64,000 bases of DNA from Istiophorus platypterus (GCA_016859345.1 CM029115.1:10857501-10921500), one strand, 5' to 3'; shown: positions 27,701 through 43,096, numbered from the stretch's first letter. Numbers and translations are program-made. The notes: generated by a model not told the origin, from the sequence alone.

Positions 27701-30700
27701 CTGTGTGGTCTGCAAGCGTCAACAATGAAGTCTGTTCAGCAGGCTTTTAATCATACAATGGGCCACAGAGCTGAACAGTAACACAAGAAGGTCAGCAAAG
27801 TCAGTATGTTGCTCCAAGATAAATTGTACAGCAGTATTTTAATATTCCACCATATACCTAAATATGATCATATTGTTTTTGCAGTTATTTCATCGATATA
27901 GTTTGTTGCATTTAACAAGGGTGTTTCTAGCAGAGGAATCGCTTTTTTCACATCAAATATTTAATTTAATAAATAATTACCAAAGAGCCTGTTAGTAAAA
28001 TCTCCTTTCTTCCTTTTGCAGATTTTCCTCATGATTTGGCATAAACAGGGTTCCTATTCTTTCTTTTGTTACTTACGTGAAGCATGTGTATTTTACGTAA
28101 TAAGTAGTGAAACTTCATCCCGACAGCACATGAGTTTAGGTGAGTTTTCATTAGGGGGTGAGATGAAGGTACCACAATCCTGCATGACATGACCTTTGAC
28201 CTTAGACTGGTACCACTTAGTAACACCCCCCCAACAGCCCCTAACCCCTCCTTCTTGGCCATCTGGCCTCTATTTCTTTTTGCTTTCTCAATTGTGTCGT
28301 AACTGCCAAGAACAAAGCCACTCAGGCAAAATCCTGACTTTAAGATATTAACACTTGTTTTACACTGGCAGCTAGAGTCTAACCGACATCAAAATCTGAA
28401 CTTTTCATTTATCCTTTTGCACCAAAATATTGCACAATTTTTTCTGTTCTTTGTTAATACTACCATAAACATGCATTAGATCAATGTCACATAAAAAGCC
28501 AATGAAAAGAATAGGATTTTTAGCTGGCAGTGTAAATCTCACCTAAGCCAATTTTAATCCTTCAGAGAGACTATAGATGACTTCTGACCCACTGAGAGAG
28601 TGCCAGAATGTGGTGAACATAGGCCAGGGTACTTCATCATCCCCTCTAGAAAGGACCACGGCCTCAGTTGATCCTCCACTTCCTAATCCTGCCCTGTAGA
28701 TTCATTAATCTTTTCATAATTGAAAAAAAAATTTCATTCTTTTTATATGTTTAGGATTTTTAAAACAAAATAAAAATATATTAACCTGGTAAAACAGATT
28801 TGACAGGGGTCAGGAAACAATAGGGAACAATTTCATTGTAGAAATTACTGCAAACTAACTTAAAGTGACTGGGTGGTGGCGGACAAGTTATGTCTAGTTA
28901 TGAAAACTAGAGGCTCTAATGATAATTCACGTTTTGAGTTGGGAAATATCCGTTGTCATCATAACTCAAAATCTCTTCAAGCTGTTATGAAACAGGAACA
29001 AGTCTAAGTCAGTCAGGCTGGGTTAAAAATCAGTTCCACCACATAAACAGGGGTCATATATTCAACCAGTATGTACTGTACCAGACTACTGACCCCAGAG
29101 GACCTGTCCCGAATTGAACTTTGTCATTTCCCCACATTTTTCCCCCTGATGTCCTCCCTGTGTTTAAGTCTGATTGCTGTTTTGTTTCCATCACTCTTAA
29201 ATTTTTTACAGCGTCTGACATTTATTAGTGAACATAATCATTGTTTATGTAGTGAATATAATCTATCCTGGCACATACATTATTATTGGTGGAGTATTAT
29301 AAGATTAGCCCTTTGAATAAGCTAATGGAGACTGACCACAGTAGGGTTATACCAGGATCAAGCAGTGCTGTACGTGCCAAATGTATGCATTTTTTTTAAG
29401 TCTGACTGTTCATAGATGACTTCTGAGATATAAAAGGGATAAAGGCTCAAGCCTAATGCTTTTCTTGTAGCTTAAGACTTCTGAAAAACTTGAATGACAA
29501 GAATTTGCAGTGAGATTAATTATGTTTTGATTAAATAGGGGGTTCAGACAGATGGTAGTAGTTAGTATGGTAGTAGAGCTGATATGATCACGTGGAGTAA
29601 ACATTAAACATTAAATCTAAGGAGTTAAAATAGAAGGAAAGAAGCAACTTGGAGATAAAAAAAAAAATCACAGATGATTTTCTGCTATTTATTTATACAC
29701 TCAATCACATAGATTTACTTTTTCTTCAGTTGCCCTTGTTTTTTAACACCCATGCCAAAAAAGGACTCTGGTCATTTCTTTGTTGTCAGCAGCTGTAGTA
29801 GCTATAGAAGAATGAATATATTGCTGCCAACCTGGCTTCCATTGATCTGTGGCACTATGACAGAAGGGTTTTCTGTTCTCACCAATGTCTCAGTATCAAC
29901 CAAAGTGATGTCTCATCACTCATTTTTCCCCCCTATCAGGTAGCTGCCTTCACCTAAGTGGTTGAAATGAGTGGGCGCCAGCACACCATCTCAGACCATG
30001 TAGAAGACTTAAATCAATAAATACAGCGCGTTTGTTTGTTGATGTGTGTGTGTATGTGAGTATGTGCATTTTGAGGTGTTTGTCGGGGGAATATGCACTG
30101 ACATAATGGCAGAAAAAAGCCAATAACTTAATGAATATCCACGCCTGATTCTTCTTGACTGCATAGGCATGCAGAGACAACCTTAGCTCACTGGGAAGCT
30201 GAAAAATATTACATAACAATACTATACACATCGTTCAGCCAGTGAAGACCCACTAAAGCCTTCGCTTCACAGTGTATTTCTACCCAGTTTAACTATCCTA
30301 ATTAGCCAGACAAACAGCCAGCCAGGGTTCATATTCATAGCTTTGTAGTTGGACAAATGTTAGACAGGGGTTATCTGAAGGAGGGGTCAGCATTAAAATT
30401 AAATTTTGTCCTTTGCTCCTCAACAGGGTAGCAGTTTCAAGCTGATGATACAGTATGTCCTTGTCTGAGGTCTTCACACAGGGATAAGACATTGTGTCGG
30501 TGTTACAATAAACAGGTGTTCAGAAAAGCCACTTATGCAACAATGCATGGCTTAGTGTATCACATGGATGAGTCTTTCAAAGCCTGCTAGATTACAAAGC
30601 AAATATAGCTGTTGCGGGTCTGATAAACTGTGGTTTTTTCTGTGCCACATATCTTCCCAGTCCTGTAAACATGTTGTTTTTTTAAAACTGTGTCCCCAGG

Positions 30701-31241
30701 CAGTGAACTTCTGGCAAGTGCTGGTGATGAATGACGAGCACACAGAGCGTCGATACCTGCTCTACTTCCTGTTGGGCTGGGGACTTCCTGCTTTGGTCAT
30801 CATTGTCCTAGTCATCACCTTGCTTGGCGGCTTTGGATGGACCATACATGCTGTATACGGACTTGTGCAAGGAGACGTGTGAGTGGACAATGTAAAAACA
30901 CAAATATATACACAAATTGTCTTTAGAACTGATGAAAAGGAGTTGGAATGGGCCTGACAGAGGACTCGTGAGTGTTTATTTTAAACTTGTTTGTGACTTC
31001 AGTTTCATTTTTGGGTTTACATAAATTCCCCTAACACTAGAGTAGAGCAAACAGAAAGCAACTGAGCCAGTGACGTCATGTGAGGAGGGAGCTCGCCCAA
31101 TCAATAAAATGAATTGTTGAATTAGTTTCAGTGTTTACATGCATCTCCCCGTAGACTCTTTACCTTAGAGGTGGAGGCATTCCCACAGCATGAGGTGCAG
31201 AGAAGTAGGGAGAAACCTTAAATAGGCTATAAACTGTATGG

Positions 31242-31313
<72 letters not shown>

Positions 31314-31635
31314 TAAACATATCTTTCTTTCCTGGGTTGGTTTTTATCGTATGAGGTGTGTATGACAGGCTAAGTCACACTGATGAAGTTAGAACCCTTA
31401 AATCACATCTAAAATTAGCCTTTGGTCCTAGGTGCGGCTGTTATCCTTGGGATTGAGTGTGTATGCGTGTTTCCTGTGGGTGGGTGTGTGTGAGACAGTG
31501 AGTGTACACATGAGAGATTTAAGGATACAGAGGAGTATTCAGTTTCCCAGGAAGTGTACCTTCCTCTTTGAGGGAATGAGGCAGCCTATGAATTCATTCC
31601 CCTCTCTGTGCCTCTCTCTCCCTCTCTCTCTCTAT

Positions 31636-31676
<41 letters not shown>

Positions 31677-31801
31677 CCTCTCCCTCTCTCTCTCTATCCC
31701 TCTCCCCTCCCTCCTCCTCTCCCTCTCTCTCTCCCTCCCTCTTTCTCACTCTCCCCCTCTCTCTCTCCCCTCCCTCCCTCTGTCCCTCTCTCTCTCTCCC
31801 C

Positions 31802-31832
<31 letters not shown>

Positions 31833-34800
31833 TTCTCTCCCCTCTCTCTCTCCCTCCCTCTCTCCCTCTCTCTCTCTCTCTGCTTCCCTCCTCTCTCTTG
31901 CTCCTCAGTGTAAACAGGTAGCCTCTTGTTTTCTCCACTCTCAGTCATCTCCCCGTTTCACCATACCTGTGTACAAACATGTTATGATCAGACATTGCAT
32001 CAGTAGGTGGTTTGTAATTGTTTTTTTTTGTTTTTGTTTTTGGGTTTTTTTTTCCAAAAAACTATTGTTGTTAAATGTCATTAAAGACATTTTTATTGTA
32101 CTTGCTACTCAATCCATGTTGGAATAGATTGGTATTAAAATATGGTGAGATGAGTGCATGATAGGTAAGGGCACCATTAGATCAAACAACATGTCTCCAT
32201 TTTTCATCCTGCTTTTTTATGATGACATATTTTTGACCCTGTCATTCATAGTTAGTAATTACACATCAAGACTTACCTTCATCAAGCTGAGTCTGACATT
32301 GTCTAATTGAGAACTCCTGTTACTGCTTTGTAGGTTGAACCTCATGTCATTTTTACTGTGGCACATTGGTTGTACATCTTTAAATTAAATAGAGACATCT
32401 CCAAAATTTAACAGACCTTTGGGTAAAAACTGAACATAAAACCAAAAGACAAAATTGTTAGATATTGAAAAAAATGAAAGTTGCTTAAGGGATTTACTGA
32501 AGAACCTCACATTTAAACTTAACATCTGTCTATCCTGTGCAGATTGTTTTATAATCTCACCTGTGGAAATCTAAATCTATAAGTTCAGTGTCCTGCAATC
32601 ACGTTATTTAAGCTACCACAGAAGCATATGTTTCCTTAAGACTGATTTAATTTATATAATCATCTTAATATTATGTGTTCCCTAAACAGTACCATGTGCT
32701 TCAGGGACTCATTACCTTAAACTGTGGTATGTATAAATAAAGAAAATCCCAGCAACCCCCATGAAAGGCATCGCTCACTTTATTTCTTCTCTCCCTAACC
32801 ATGAAGTTAGTGAAATGGGGCCCTATGTTATGTTTTCTCCATCCACTACACAGTCCCTGGGATTTTACTTTCTTGTGAGACTCTCAATACAGTAGGATCT
32901 CATCCCCTCACAAGGCCAAAACAGTACAAATATCCATATTCCAGTGTGTTTACACTTTCATGGTCTGGCTTGTTTCTGGGACAGGGTGATGCAATGCTTT
33001 ATTTGGCATACCTCATGTTATGTTATGGCTAGCGTATTTCCAATTATTTTTCTGCTATTACTCAAGCCTGCAGTGAAGTCCTATCTCTGTTTCACGCTCC
33101 CACCAAACAAGTGGCCAAGTTTATTTTGTGAAAGTCACATGAGTGTTTTGATAAATGTTTGGCAGTTACAGTTTATTTGAGGATGCCGATTTTCCCAGAG
33201 AAGAAAAAAAAATCACTCAGTTTTCTGTAATAAAAACAAAAAATGTCTGATTGGAATGAAACTGGGAAAGGACTCGTGAGATTTCCCAGGAAAACAACAG
33301 AGAGATGGACAGTAACATACTCACTCACACCAATAGACAGATTAGATTAGAAAAAGAAATAACTTGATCTTAATTTAAAAAAGAACCACATAGCTTTGAT
33401 AGAGAATTCCAGTCATTCAAGAATAACTTTCAAGAGTAACCTTCAGTTTGACCTTTTGTTATGTGTATTAATTTAGTATGTCTCCAAAGAAAATTAAAGG
33501 TTTCTCCTTTTTTCCAAGCAGATGAACTCACTCCACATTAATCTCCTTTTCAAAGCAGGAGACAAATGTATGATGTTGTTTGTTCTTTGAACTGTTCTTT
33601 CATCCTTTAAATAGAAAAACACTTTTAAGCGCCTTTGGCCTTAGATATTATCCTGTTGTAGCTGCAAGGTGACCTGGTTGTTTTGCTGCTGAAGGCAAAA
33701 GCTGCTGTTGAGAAATAATGCTGTGAGTCTTAGGCAAGCTCAGAGGCCTCCTTGGGCAGATCCTGTTTGTGAAACAGAAACAAAGTCCTAACTAGAGCAA
33801 ATATAGTGCACTAGAGGCCTCTAATATGTTTCTGTTTTCTAGAGCTCACCTCACCTTTGAGCTGGATGAAATCTTTGCTTAATGCTTTTTAGCATGACAA
33901 CCCCTTGTCTCACCCTCCCTCTCCTCTCCTTTTCTTGAACATTCAGCTTTTCTCTAAAATACATTGAGGCAAAACCTAACACATACATCTTCGTCCATCC
34001 CTCCTCTAGGTGCTTTATCCCAAACATCTACGCAGCCCTGTGCACGGCGGTGCTTGTTCCTCTCACCTGTCTGGTGGTTGTGCTGGTCGTATTCATCCAT
34101 GCCTACCAGGTCACTCAGCAGTGGAAAGCCTACGATGACATTTATCGCGGACGCACCAACAGCACAGGTACCCAAAATACTTGGGTGACAAAGACATAAC
34201 CCTGAATTTGAAATTTTGTACACTAAAGGGGGAAAAGCTGTGTATGCATACAAAAGATAAGAACTGAAATTTGTTTACGTGTACAATCACACTATCATTC
34301 ACTCCATATCTCTGTACCATGCCTCACAAATACCACAGAAACAAGTAACCTGCTGCCAGGGTGCCCTCAGGAACAGGACCGCATCTACCCCTATTTTTGG
34401 CTAAAAGTTTCAGCCCCTGTTTTGCTCAGCTTACAGGCTCTGTCTGTGTCTGCAGTGTGTTTCCAAGGGATCCATTATACAGAAACTCAGCAAGAACAAA
34501 ACCTTATCAGTACCTTATGTGTATGTCACAGACGTCTCACTTTTATTCAGCCTTTTTACTTATTTGACCCAATGAAATGATTTGCAGAATTTACACAGTT
34601 TAAAGCACCATTTTAGATGTCTTTAGGAATAATGGTAGTAATGTGTTTTAAACACTTTGGGTTTGGGTCCATCTACAGAACCTTTCTGCCACATCTTATG
34701 TGTTTCAGTCGCATATTTGAAGTCATTTATAGCACTAAATACACTCAGTGCAGTGTAGAAAGATATGTGCAAACAGTATGTAACATTCTTGTTTGCTGTG

Positions 34801-37800
34801 AAATAACCATCACAGAGTTACGGTCAGTATGAATCAGTAGCATTTATTCAGTGCAGTCATTCGCTTTTCTCTGCACATGAAGATCTTAGCCAACCACTTT
34901 AGTCCCTCAGTATCAGGCTGTAATCAGTCGCAATCAGTGAGACTCACCAGGGTTTAGCTTGTTTTGCTCAGTCTGGGCCCTACAGTGACAAAGCAAAGCC
35001 TAAATGAATGCCGGTCCTGGTGAGCGGTCTGCCCTACACACTGTGTGTGGCCTCTGAAGTAGTGTAAGAAATAAAAACAGCACTTTGCTGAGCTGCAGTG
35101 TGTGATTGTTATTACCAGGAGAGCAACACATTCATTTTCACATACCAGGCTGAGGCTAAAGGTCAGTGTATAGGATTTTTCCCTGACAGTAGTACTATAC
35201 TATAAGGGGACAGGAATCAAGAGTAGACAGAGACTGAGGAAAGTTTCTGACGAGGTAAGGGATAAGGAGACCAGGAATATGGTACACTACTACATGTTGA
35301 ATGAGAAACGCAGAGAGAAAGCAGACGGCACAGCAGGCAAGGTTTCGGCAGCCTCTGAAATTCCTTATTTACAGAGAGAGAGTGAGAGAACAGGAGAGCA
35401 AATGCGCTCGAACGGTAGGCACAGCACACAATATTCAAAGCAGAAATGTAAAGTCCTCACTGACTACTGTGTGGCAGAAGCAGAGCTAACATCCACTGAG
35501 GTGTGAATATGTGTGTCTAGTTTTGTATAGCCTAGTCTGTGCTGTCAAAACAAATAAATTCATGAGCACAAACTTGGAGAGCAACATTATTTATTAAAGG
35601 TCATGCAGGGGATGTTATTTAGACACATATCCACTTTCACATGCACTGTATGTAAGCATGAACACAATATGCATACAGACAACATAGACTGCACTTTTTC
35701 TAAGTTTTCTTTCCTTTTCTTTTTCTTTATTAGTTCTTTTGGCAGAATACACAGTGCACAGCTCTTTCCTATATGTCACTGTTGGCTTTGTTACAACATG
35801 AGTCCAATTACAATAAAACAATGCAAGGTGTTACTGCAACAACCCTGACCCGATTCCGATCCGCAGTATGCAATGTGTGGACAGTGATAATCAGTTCTAC
35901 AGTTTTACACTTGACATTTAAATAGGCTAAATGACATTTGTCAATTTCTATCATGAATCTATTAGTGTGAGCTTCATCTTGACATTCCCATCTGAGATTT
36001 GTTCAGAACCTGTGGGAAAGCTGATGGTTTTCAGACCATGAATATCTAGGTTGCCAACATTTTCAAATTTCTTGCAGGAGCAAACAACTGATGAAATCAC
36101 CTGAGGGCTAATCTATGCCTACGTGTGTGATTATGAGAAGTGAGATATAGCAGGCCTACTGACGTCAGGGAAATCTAGCAAGTGTGCCAGCAAGTGCCTG
36201 CACACCCTCCCCAGCCTGCAGACATGTACCTGTACCTCAGCAAAGATTGAAACTGACTGATGGGGAAAAAAAACAGAAACTGCACTTACAACAGTGCCTA
36301 TTCAAAAGACATCAGTAAGCCCTTATCACAGTCCACATTGCATCCACAAGGTGTGTTTGCAAGACGTGGTGTTCTTTTGATACAGAGGTTAGCAGACGTT
36401 CAATTTTCAACAGAGCAGAGTTGAATGAAAGACATTGTTCTATTAATTGTTCTATTTTATGGCTCCAAATGTTCCCTAACTGGACTCTGATCGTTGACTC
36501 GTCAGGAATGTGGGAATAAACAAATAAATTGTCTGTAGAACACTATGTTATATACTTTGTGTGTTTGAGGGTGTGCAGTTGTTTTATTTGGATGCCAGAC
36601 ATGTGTTTATATTTTGCTTTCACAGCCTTGGTATCATTAGCCCTGAAATGCAAACTCTTTTGTACATATGTTGTTCATGATGGCTTTATCCTCATACTTG
36701 GTTTTAATAGATATAATTGTTATGGCTATATTAAGCAAATATCAAGGAATTTAACTTAATGTATACGGTTGAGAGAATTTATTTGTTTTGGCTTTGTTTT
36801 TAGCAATAATTAGTTTCCATCACAACTCACTCCTAGCCATAACTATACAGCTATCACCAAATATTGAGATCATTACTACAGATTAATGTTAACACGAGAG
36901 CCTGAATCTGCTCCTGTCATCTAGTGACAATAACTTCTGAAAGAAAAGGCCACCTCTTCCTGCTTTCCTGAAAGACACAACTAGTATTAGAGGAATAATA
37001 CAACATAAAGTTGAGTTTTTGAGAAGTTTATTTGTGAATTCCCGAGTTTATTTATAAGTTCATTATTTCTTCAGTGTTTTAATTAAACATTAAAAAACAT
37101 AGCTCTTACTGTGTCTATATGTTCACTCTTAGGTCACACACATGGCCCTGGTGTGGGGGTGTTTGTGTGTGCTCAGCACACACTTATTTCAGCTTGTTGT
37201 TATTATAGCTGCTGACCTCTCTTTGACAGTAATGTCTGCACCATCTTGAATTTCTGCCTGGCTGTTTTTGTTGAACCCAGCTCTCCTCTCAGTTTGTCTT
37301 CCCACACCAGGAACCTACTCCGATCGAATGTAAGCTAGAGCCTGTCTGCCTGTTGAGAAAAGTAGCTCCTTCATGTTCAGCAATAACCGCTAGAAATTGT
37401 TTGAGACAGGAATTGCACCACTGGGGGTTATAGTATTTGTTTACTTCATAGCTCCGTCAGACTTAAAGATACCCATGACATCATTTACCATCTCTCCAGT
37501 GCAGAGATAAGTCCCTCTCGCATGTTTTTGCAAAGGCTTACATAAGCGTGCATAATGTCCATATGCAAACACACAGCAGCTACTGAAAACGTGTGCCTGC
37601 TCTGCTTCTTTCTACTTCTTCTTAGAGGAAATCAATCCAAACATTCAGTCAGCATTTTGCAGTTAGTTTTCGTTTGGCTCTGGGAACCTGGTCTTACTTT
37701 GGGAGCTCTGCCCTGTCCACAGACTGGAATGTGCTTACTTGGGTGGAAAAATCAAACCAGGGAGGGAGGAGATGGAGACAGATGTGCGAGATAGAAGGGC

Positions 37801-40800
37801 CAGAGAGAGAGAGATAGAAGAAGTTTGCAGAAATAACTGGAAGCAGTAGAACATTTGAGAGATAGAGAAGAAACTGTGAAAAGCAGCAGATGATAGGGTT
37901 TGTTAAACTGATTTTTCTGCCATGATCAAGAGATACACCAAATGAGACAGAATGTCAAAAGTGTGCCTTAAGCACAAGAAGAAGTGTGACATAATAGTAC
38001 TGAAGCAAAATAAAACAAAACCAGAAAACAATTAATAAAGGCTTACAGGAAAAAAAGTATTAAAGCAAAAGGGAGAGGCATAAAAAGGAAGGAAATCAGA
38101 AGAAGGAAACATTGCTAAGTAAATTAGGATTGAACTTGAGGAAAGTTGCAGTGAGATAAGGAGCAGAACTTGGACCAGAGTGGAACTGGCAGCGTGGTGG
38201 AAGTGGCACGTAAGTGAGGACTTTTTGTGCAAACCTGGACCCCGTGCTTTGTGTTTCAATCCTGCTTGTGAAGTGAACTAAACAGTCTGGCCTACATAAC
38301 GCCAACCAGTAGACCAGAGTGAGAGTAACTAACCGGTGTCATTTTTGAATTTGTACATTTTCCCTTTGGATTCAAAGGTCAGTTTAAAACCAGCATTTAT
38401 GTTAGTGTGAGGTACAGTTGATTTTGACTATGTTGGCTTTAAATCCATGTCTTATATGTTGAATTAGATCAGTCTTACATACTCTCGATGCATTCTTTTG
38501 TATGGTCAGTTCATGTGTGCTGCACATGGTCATATGAAGCATGAATAAGTGTTATCAATACTAAATCATGTTCCCAGCCACACAAGATGTGTTCACTAAC
38601 AGAAATGCCATTGCAGATTCCAGCCACCTTACCAACGCAGCCATTTACATCCCAACACACACACACACACACAGATACACACATAGAATAACAGAGCATC
38701 AAAGAAATTGCATGCCTACCGACATCTCTTACTTTAAACATCATAAGTGTATAGCTAGAGGTGATGGCTCAACTTTGTACCTGTAGTGTATCTACAGCGA
38801 TGCATTGTTGTTGCAGAGAACTTAAAATAAAACAGACATTTGATTGACATCTTATGTTCGAAATCACCCTTGGACCAGCAACACACAGCTAAGGATTTAA
38901 GTCTAGGATTAAGCTTTTTCAGCTTAACTTTCAAGTTTGGTCCCATCACTACTAATATATTGCCATTTAAGCTCTTATTTAATCAGCTTAGTATTTTTCA
39001 GACCAAGGCTAATGCTCACAAATCGAAAAAATGTGGGACTGTAATTTGATGGTAATGGCTGATAATGTCCCAGCAGTGTTTTTACTCTGGATTCTCCCAT
39101 TTGAACCATACATCAATTAATTTCCATTAAAGCTCTCATAACTACCAGACCAGTTATTTTCTGAAAAAGACAGATATTTGTTGTTTCAACAGCTGCTACC
39201 ATCATGTTCTCCTTATTTCCTCCTGAAGGGACGATATTAATGAGCTGTTTAATTTATCAGGCCTCTCTGTCTGTTGCGATGACTCACTCTTGATGGTTGA
39301 TTCAATCTGTGCCTGATTGGCAGTACACGTTTTGTTTGTCTTCTAATTAGCTCTTCGAATAATAGAAGGAATGATTTTTCAAGCTGAAATGAACACCATG
39401 AACTGGTATGGATGAGTAGCAAGGGTATGTCTGTGGCCTTAATTCAGTCTCCACTTTAGTGCCAGACCGAGGTTGTTCTCTTGAACCCTTACATTGCAAA
39501 TCATGAATAGAACAAGGGACAGCGGTTAAAAACAATATAAATTTATCTGTTCTTACTTTTATAGGCGAGTCTGAGGCACATTTTTCACCTCGACCTGTGT
39601 AGCGCCACATACTGTATGCCTGAAAGCAGTGTCAGCCCTATCAAAAAGTGGGCTACCACAGAAGAGCTCAGTTCAGTAAAACCTATTGGTTTTCTCATCT
39701 TATCTTGGAAACACCTGTTGCAGTACAAATACAAAAGATATGTATATAATATGTAGGCTTGCTACAAGGTTTGTCAGCATTGGAATGGCATGACCCCCCC
39801 CCCCTTTTTTTTAAAGCATTGCCAATATCTATATTAGTATTGTTATACTAAAGAACATTACTAGGAAATGTATGATTCACTTTAATCTAATTCTTAAACT
39901 TTTGGAAGCTTTAAATTATAAAAAAAAAAATTTAAAACAAAATTTGTCCATCAGGCTCTTTGTTATGGCTTTGAGTTAACCCAGCAGCCATGGTTTTACA
40001 ACTGTGAGAGCTTAGGATGTTCCACCTCTCCGTTTTGATAATCAGCTCCATTTTGTACCCGACCATTGCCACCTCTTAAAGTACAGTATGTATAAAGGGG
40101 GCTAAACATGCCAAAACACCAGTTGTCTGCATCCATTTGCACAAACAAAATGATTGTGCACACAGGGTCTTAGATTAGTATCAGCACTTCTTATGCAATT
40201 ATCTGCATTAGTGGCACCACAAATGCTCAATAGACAAAGCTCTGAGTGGGGAAAATGGGAGTACTGCCCTGAGGGAACACTACATGCTTGCTTACTGGCA
40301 TACATAAGTATGAGTGTGTGTGGCTGAGGTCTTTTCAGACAGCCTTATAAGGCTGCTCTCCAGCAGTGTGCAGCAATCACTAGCTGGGACTTTAATTAGG
40401 GTCCACATGAGTCTGCATACACACTATTTGAACTCATGAGGACTGTTAGAGTAAAAAAGGTCCCACACACCAATGCAGAACTGGGGCTTTAAGAACTGGT
40501 TTATTGGACTTCTCCTGTGGCTCACTCATGGTACTAACCCCCCTCTTCCTACTGCCCAGCTGTTGGTTGTTATCGGCTCCAGCTTCAGAAAAATTAGCAA
40601 CAAGTGAGAATTGCATTTGTCATTACAATTTGGAAATTGACACAACTTTTGCAATTTTTTCCTCTGTACACAACCAAAAAGGATTTGAAATGAACGAATC
40701 AAGCCGTTTTGGAATTACAACCATTTTTATACATATCCCTCATTTTCAGGGGCTCAGAAGTAATTGGACAAATCAACATAATTATAAATGTAGGGATCAT

Positions 40801-42919
40801 TTTCAATACTTGGATGAAAATCCTTTGCAGTCAATGACCATCTGAAGTGTGGAGCCCATGGACATCAACAAATGTGGAGTTTCCTCTCAGGAGATGCTTT
40901 GCTTTACTGCAGCCGCCTTCATTTTCTGCTTGTGTGTGGGTCTTTCTGTCTTCAACAGTAAGTGAAAAGCCTGTTCAATTGGTCTGATGTCAGGTTACAG
41001 ACTTGGCCATTAAGGAATATTCAATTCCTTTCCCTTGACATACACTTGGGTTGTTTTCCAAGTTAGTTTTGGGTCATCATCTATCTGTCCTGTGAAGCCA
41101 CGTCATATCAGTTTTGCAGCATTAGGCTGAATCTGAGCAGGGAGTATATTTCTGTACACGTCAGAGTTCATCCTGTTGCTTCTACCGGCAGTCACATCAT
41201 CAATAAACACCAGTGACCCAGTTCCACTGGCAGCCAGAGATGCCCATGCCATAACACTGTCACCACCATGTCTGACAAATGATGTGGTGGCTTTGGATCA
41301 TAACCTCCTCCTTTCCTTCTCCATACTCTTCTCTTCCCATGATTCTGGAGCGTGTTCTTGACCTGGCTAGATGTTTTTAAGGGGTTTTCTTCACCAGAAA
41401 AAGAGTTCATCAACTTTAGCTCTCTTCTGTGGTCTTCCAGGCCTTTTGGTGTTGCTGAGCTCATCAGTACATTCCTTCTTTTAAAAAATGTACCAAATTG
41501 TTGCTTTGGCCAATATTTCTGCCATCTGTCTGATAGCTTGGTTTGTTTTATCGGCCTAATGACCCTCTCCTTCATTTGCATTGACACCTCTTTGAACAGC
41601 CTCCAAATGCAAAGTCAACACATCAATTTTCAATTTGTCCAATTACTTCTGAGCCTTGGAAAATGAGTACTGTAAGTCCTGAACGGTTAGTGTTGATTTT
41701 TTTTAAACCCCTTTAAATATAGCTGAAAGTCATCACTTCATTCACATCTTGATGCGTTCTCCTCAGGAAAAATTGAGAAAATTGTGTCACTGTCCAAATA
41801 CTTATGAACTTAACAGTATGATGATGTATTGACATCTGAAATCAAGCATGATATGTCTTCTACTTATTTAAATCATGCAATAAATTGCTCATTTCCAGCT
41901 CTAATATGTTCAAAGGAAGTGTTTGTGTGTGTACATGCCCAATTAAATATCGTAAAGTACACTGGGTATTCTACATGTTTACTCATCTATGGTACATTAA
42001 ATAAGATAAAAGTTCTTCAGCTGTATTTTACAGCACTTCTCTACTAAACTTTATTTGGTTGTTGATGTAATTTCTTGTGGCAATATTGGTTTTTTTAATC
42101 ATCTCCTGTTATCTTTTGCTCCAGAGGTACCGCTTGTCCTCTATCTGTTCCTGCTCATCTTTCTGGTCTGGTTGTGGGCAGGACTCCATATGGGCTACAG
42201 GTCCCTGTGGATGCTCATCCTCTACGTCATCTTTAACTGCCTGCTGGTGAGCTCATTGACTTATTTGTTTGCATGCATGTTAATTTGTTTGTATATTCAC
42301 TTACAGTTTTTCTCTTGTTCATTTATACAATTATTTAATCAAATAGACCCATCAACAGCATCTTGTATTGCAAAGTGTGCTGTATTACAATTTTCTTTTT
42401 TTCGTGTACACTGTACCGGTTACACTGATCTGCTGTTCATAACCTCCCCCCTTAATCTCACCATCAGTGTTGTCATCATTTTCACATTATCAACATAAAT
42501 TTAAGTTGTCATCTTTGTTAATTTTCCCAGTGGAGAAATAGTGAGATTAATCTATAGAAATGTTTAGAAACACACTCTCAAGCCTGAAATAAATTTGAGG
42601 GTTTTTTTTTCAAGTTTGACTTCAGTTGACATCATCATCTCATTTTGTTATACAGCTCCCTATAGCCTTCCCTAATCTCCAAATTACCCCCCAGGAAAAT
42701 GTTGCTGCTTTAAAACTCAACCGTGAATTGTGCCTAGTAAGCCAGAAGAAAACATAGGGATTTGAGGGTGCTATGGGGCATAATAATAATAATATCAGGA
42801 AGTGTACTTTCGGATTAAATAGATTTACTCTTCAGTGTGGTACTTGGACAATGTTTTTGCATTTCACAGATGGTAATAGTAGAGGGCTTTGTCGAAGTTA
42901 CCACAAAAGCAAAATTATT

Positions 42920-42979
<60 letters not shown>

Positions 42980-43057
42980 TGTGACTGTGTGTGACTGTGT
43001 GTTTGTTTGTGTGTATGTGTGTGTGTGTGTGTGTGTGTGCTTCCGTGCGTGCGTTGT

Positions 43058-43096
<39 letters not shown>

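Larger units (their letters stand above)
30879..34009 (+). other. Intron 21 (3,131 bp)
   Basis: Holds a 70-bp TG repeat (31243-31312) and a 288-bp polypyrimidine tract (31611-31898). Further stretches are AT-rich and apparently single-copy. The 231-residue open frame across 31432-32127 is a product of the CT tract. Confidence 0.85.
34168..42124 (+). other. Intron 22 (7,957 bp)
   Basis: AT-rich intron carrying the Tc1-like remnant at about 40605-41821 and a C-run/T-run at about 39796. An AT-rich, TAAT-containing stretch near 39220-39350 looks single-copy. No nested gene recognised. Confidence 0.85.

Noticed and set aside
31594..31948. Tandem short repeats considered as CRISPR or satellite array
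   Set aside because: No regular repeat-spacer spacing. These are simple-sequence tracts in a vertebrate intron.
31432..32127. 231-residue open frame and several - strand frames of about 100 residues
   Set aside because: They are translations of the CT tract (Ser/Leu/Pro or Arg/Glu repeats), with no domain and no splice logic.
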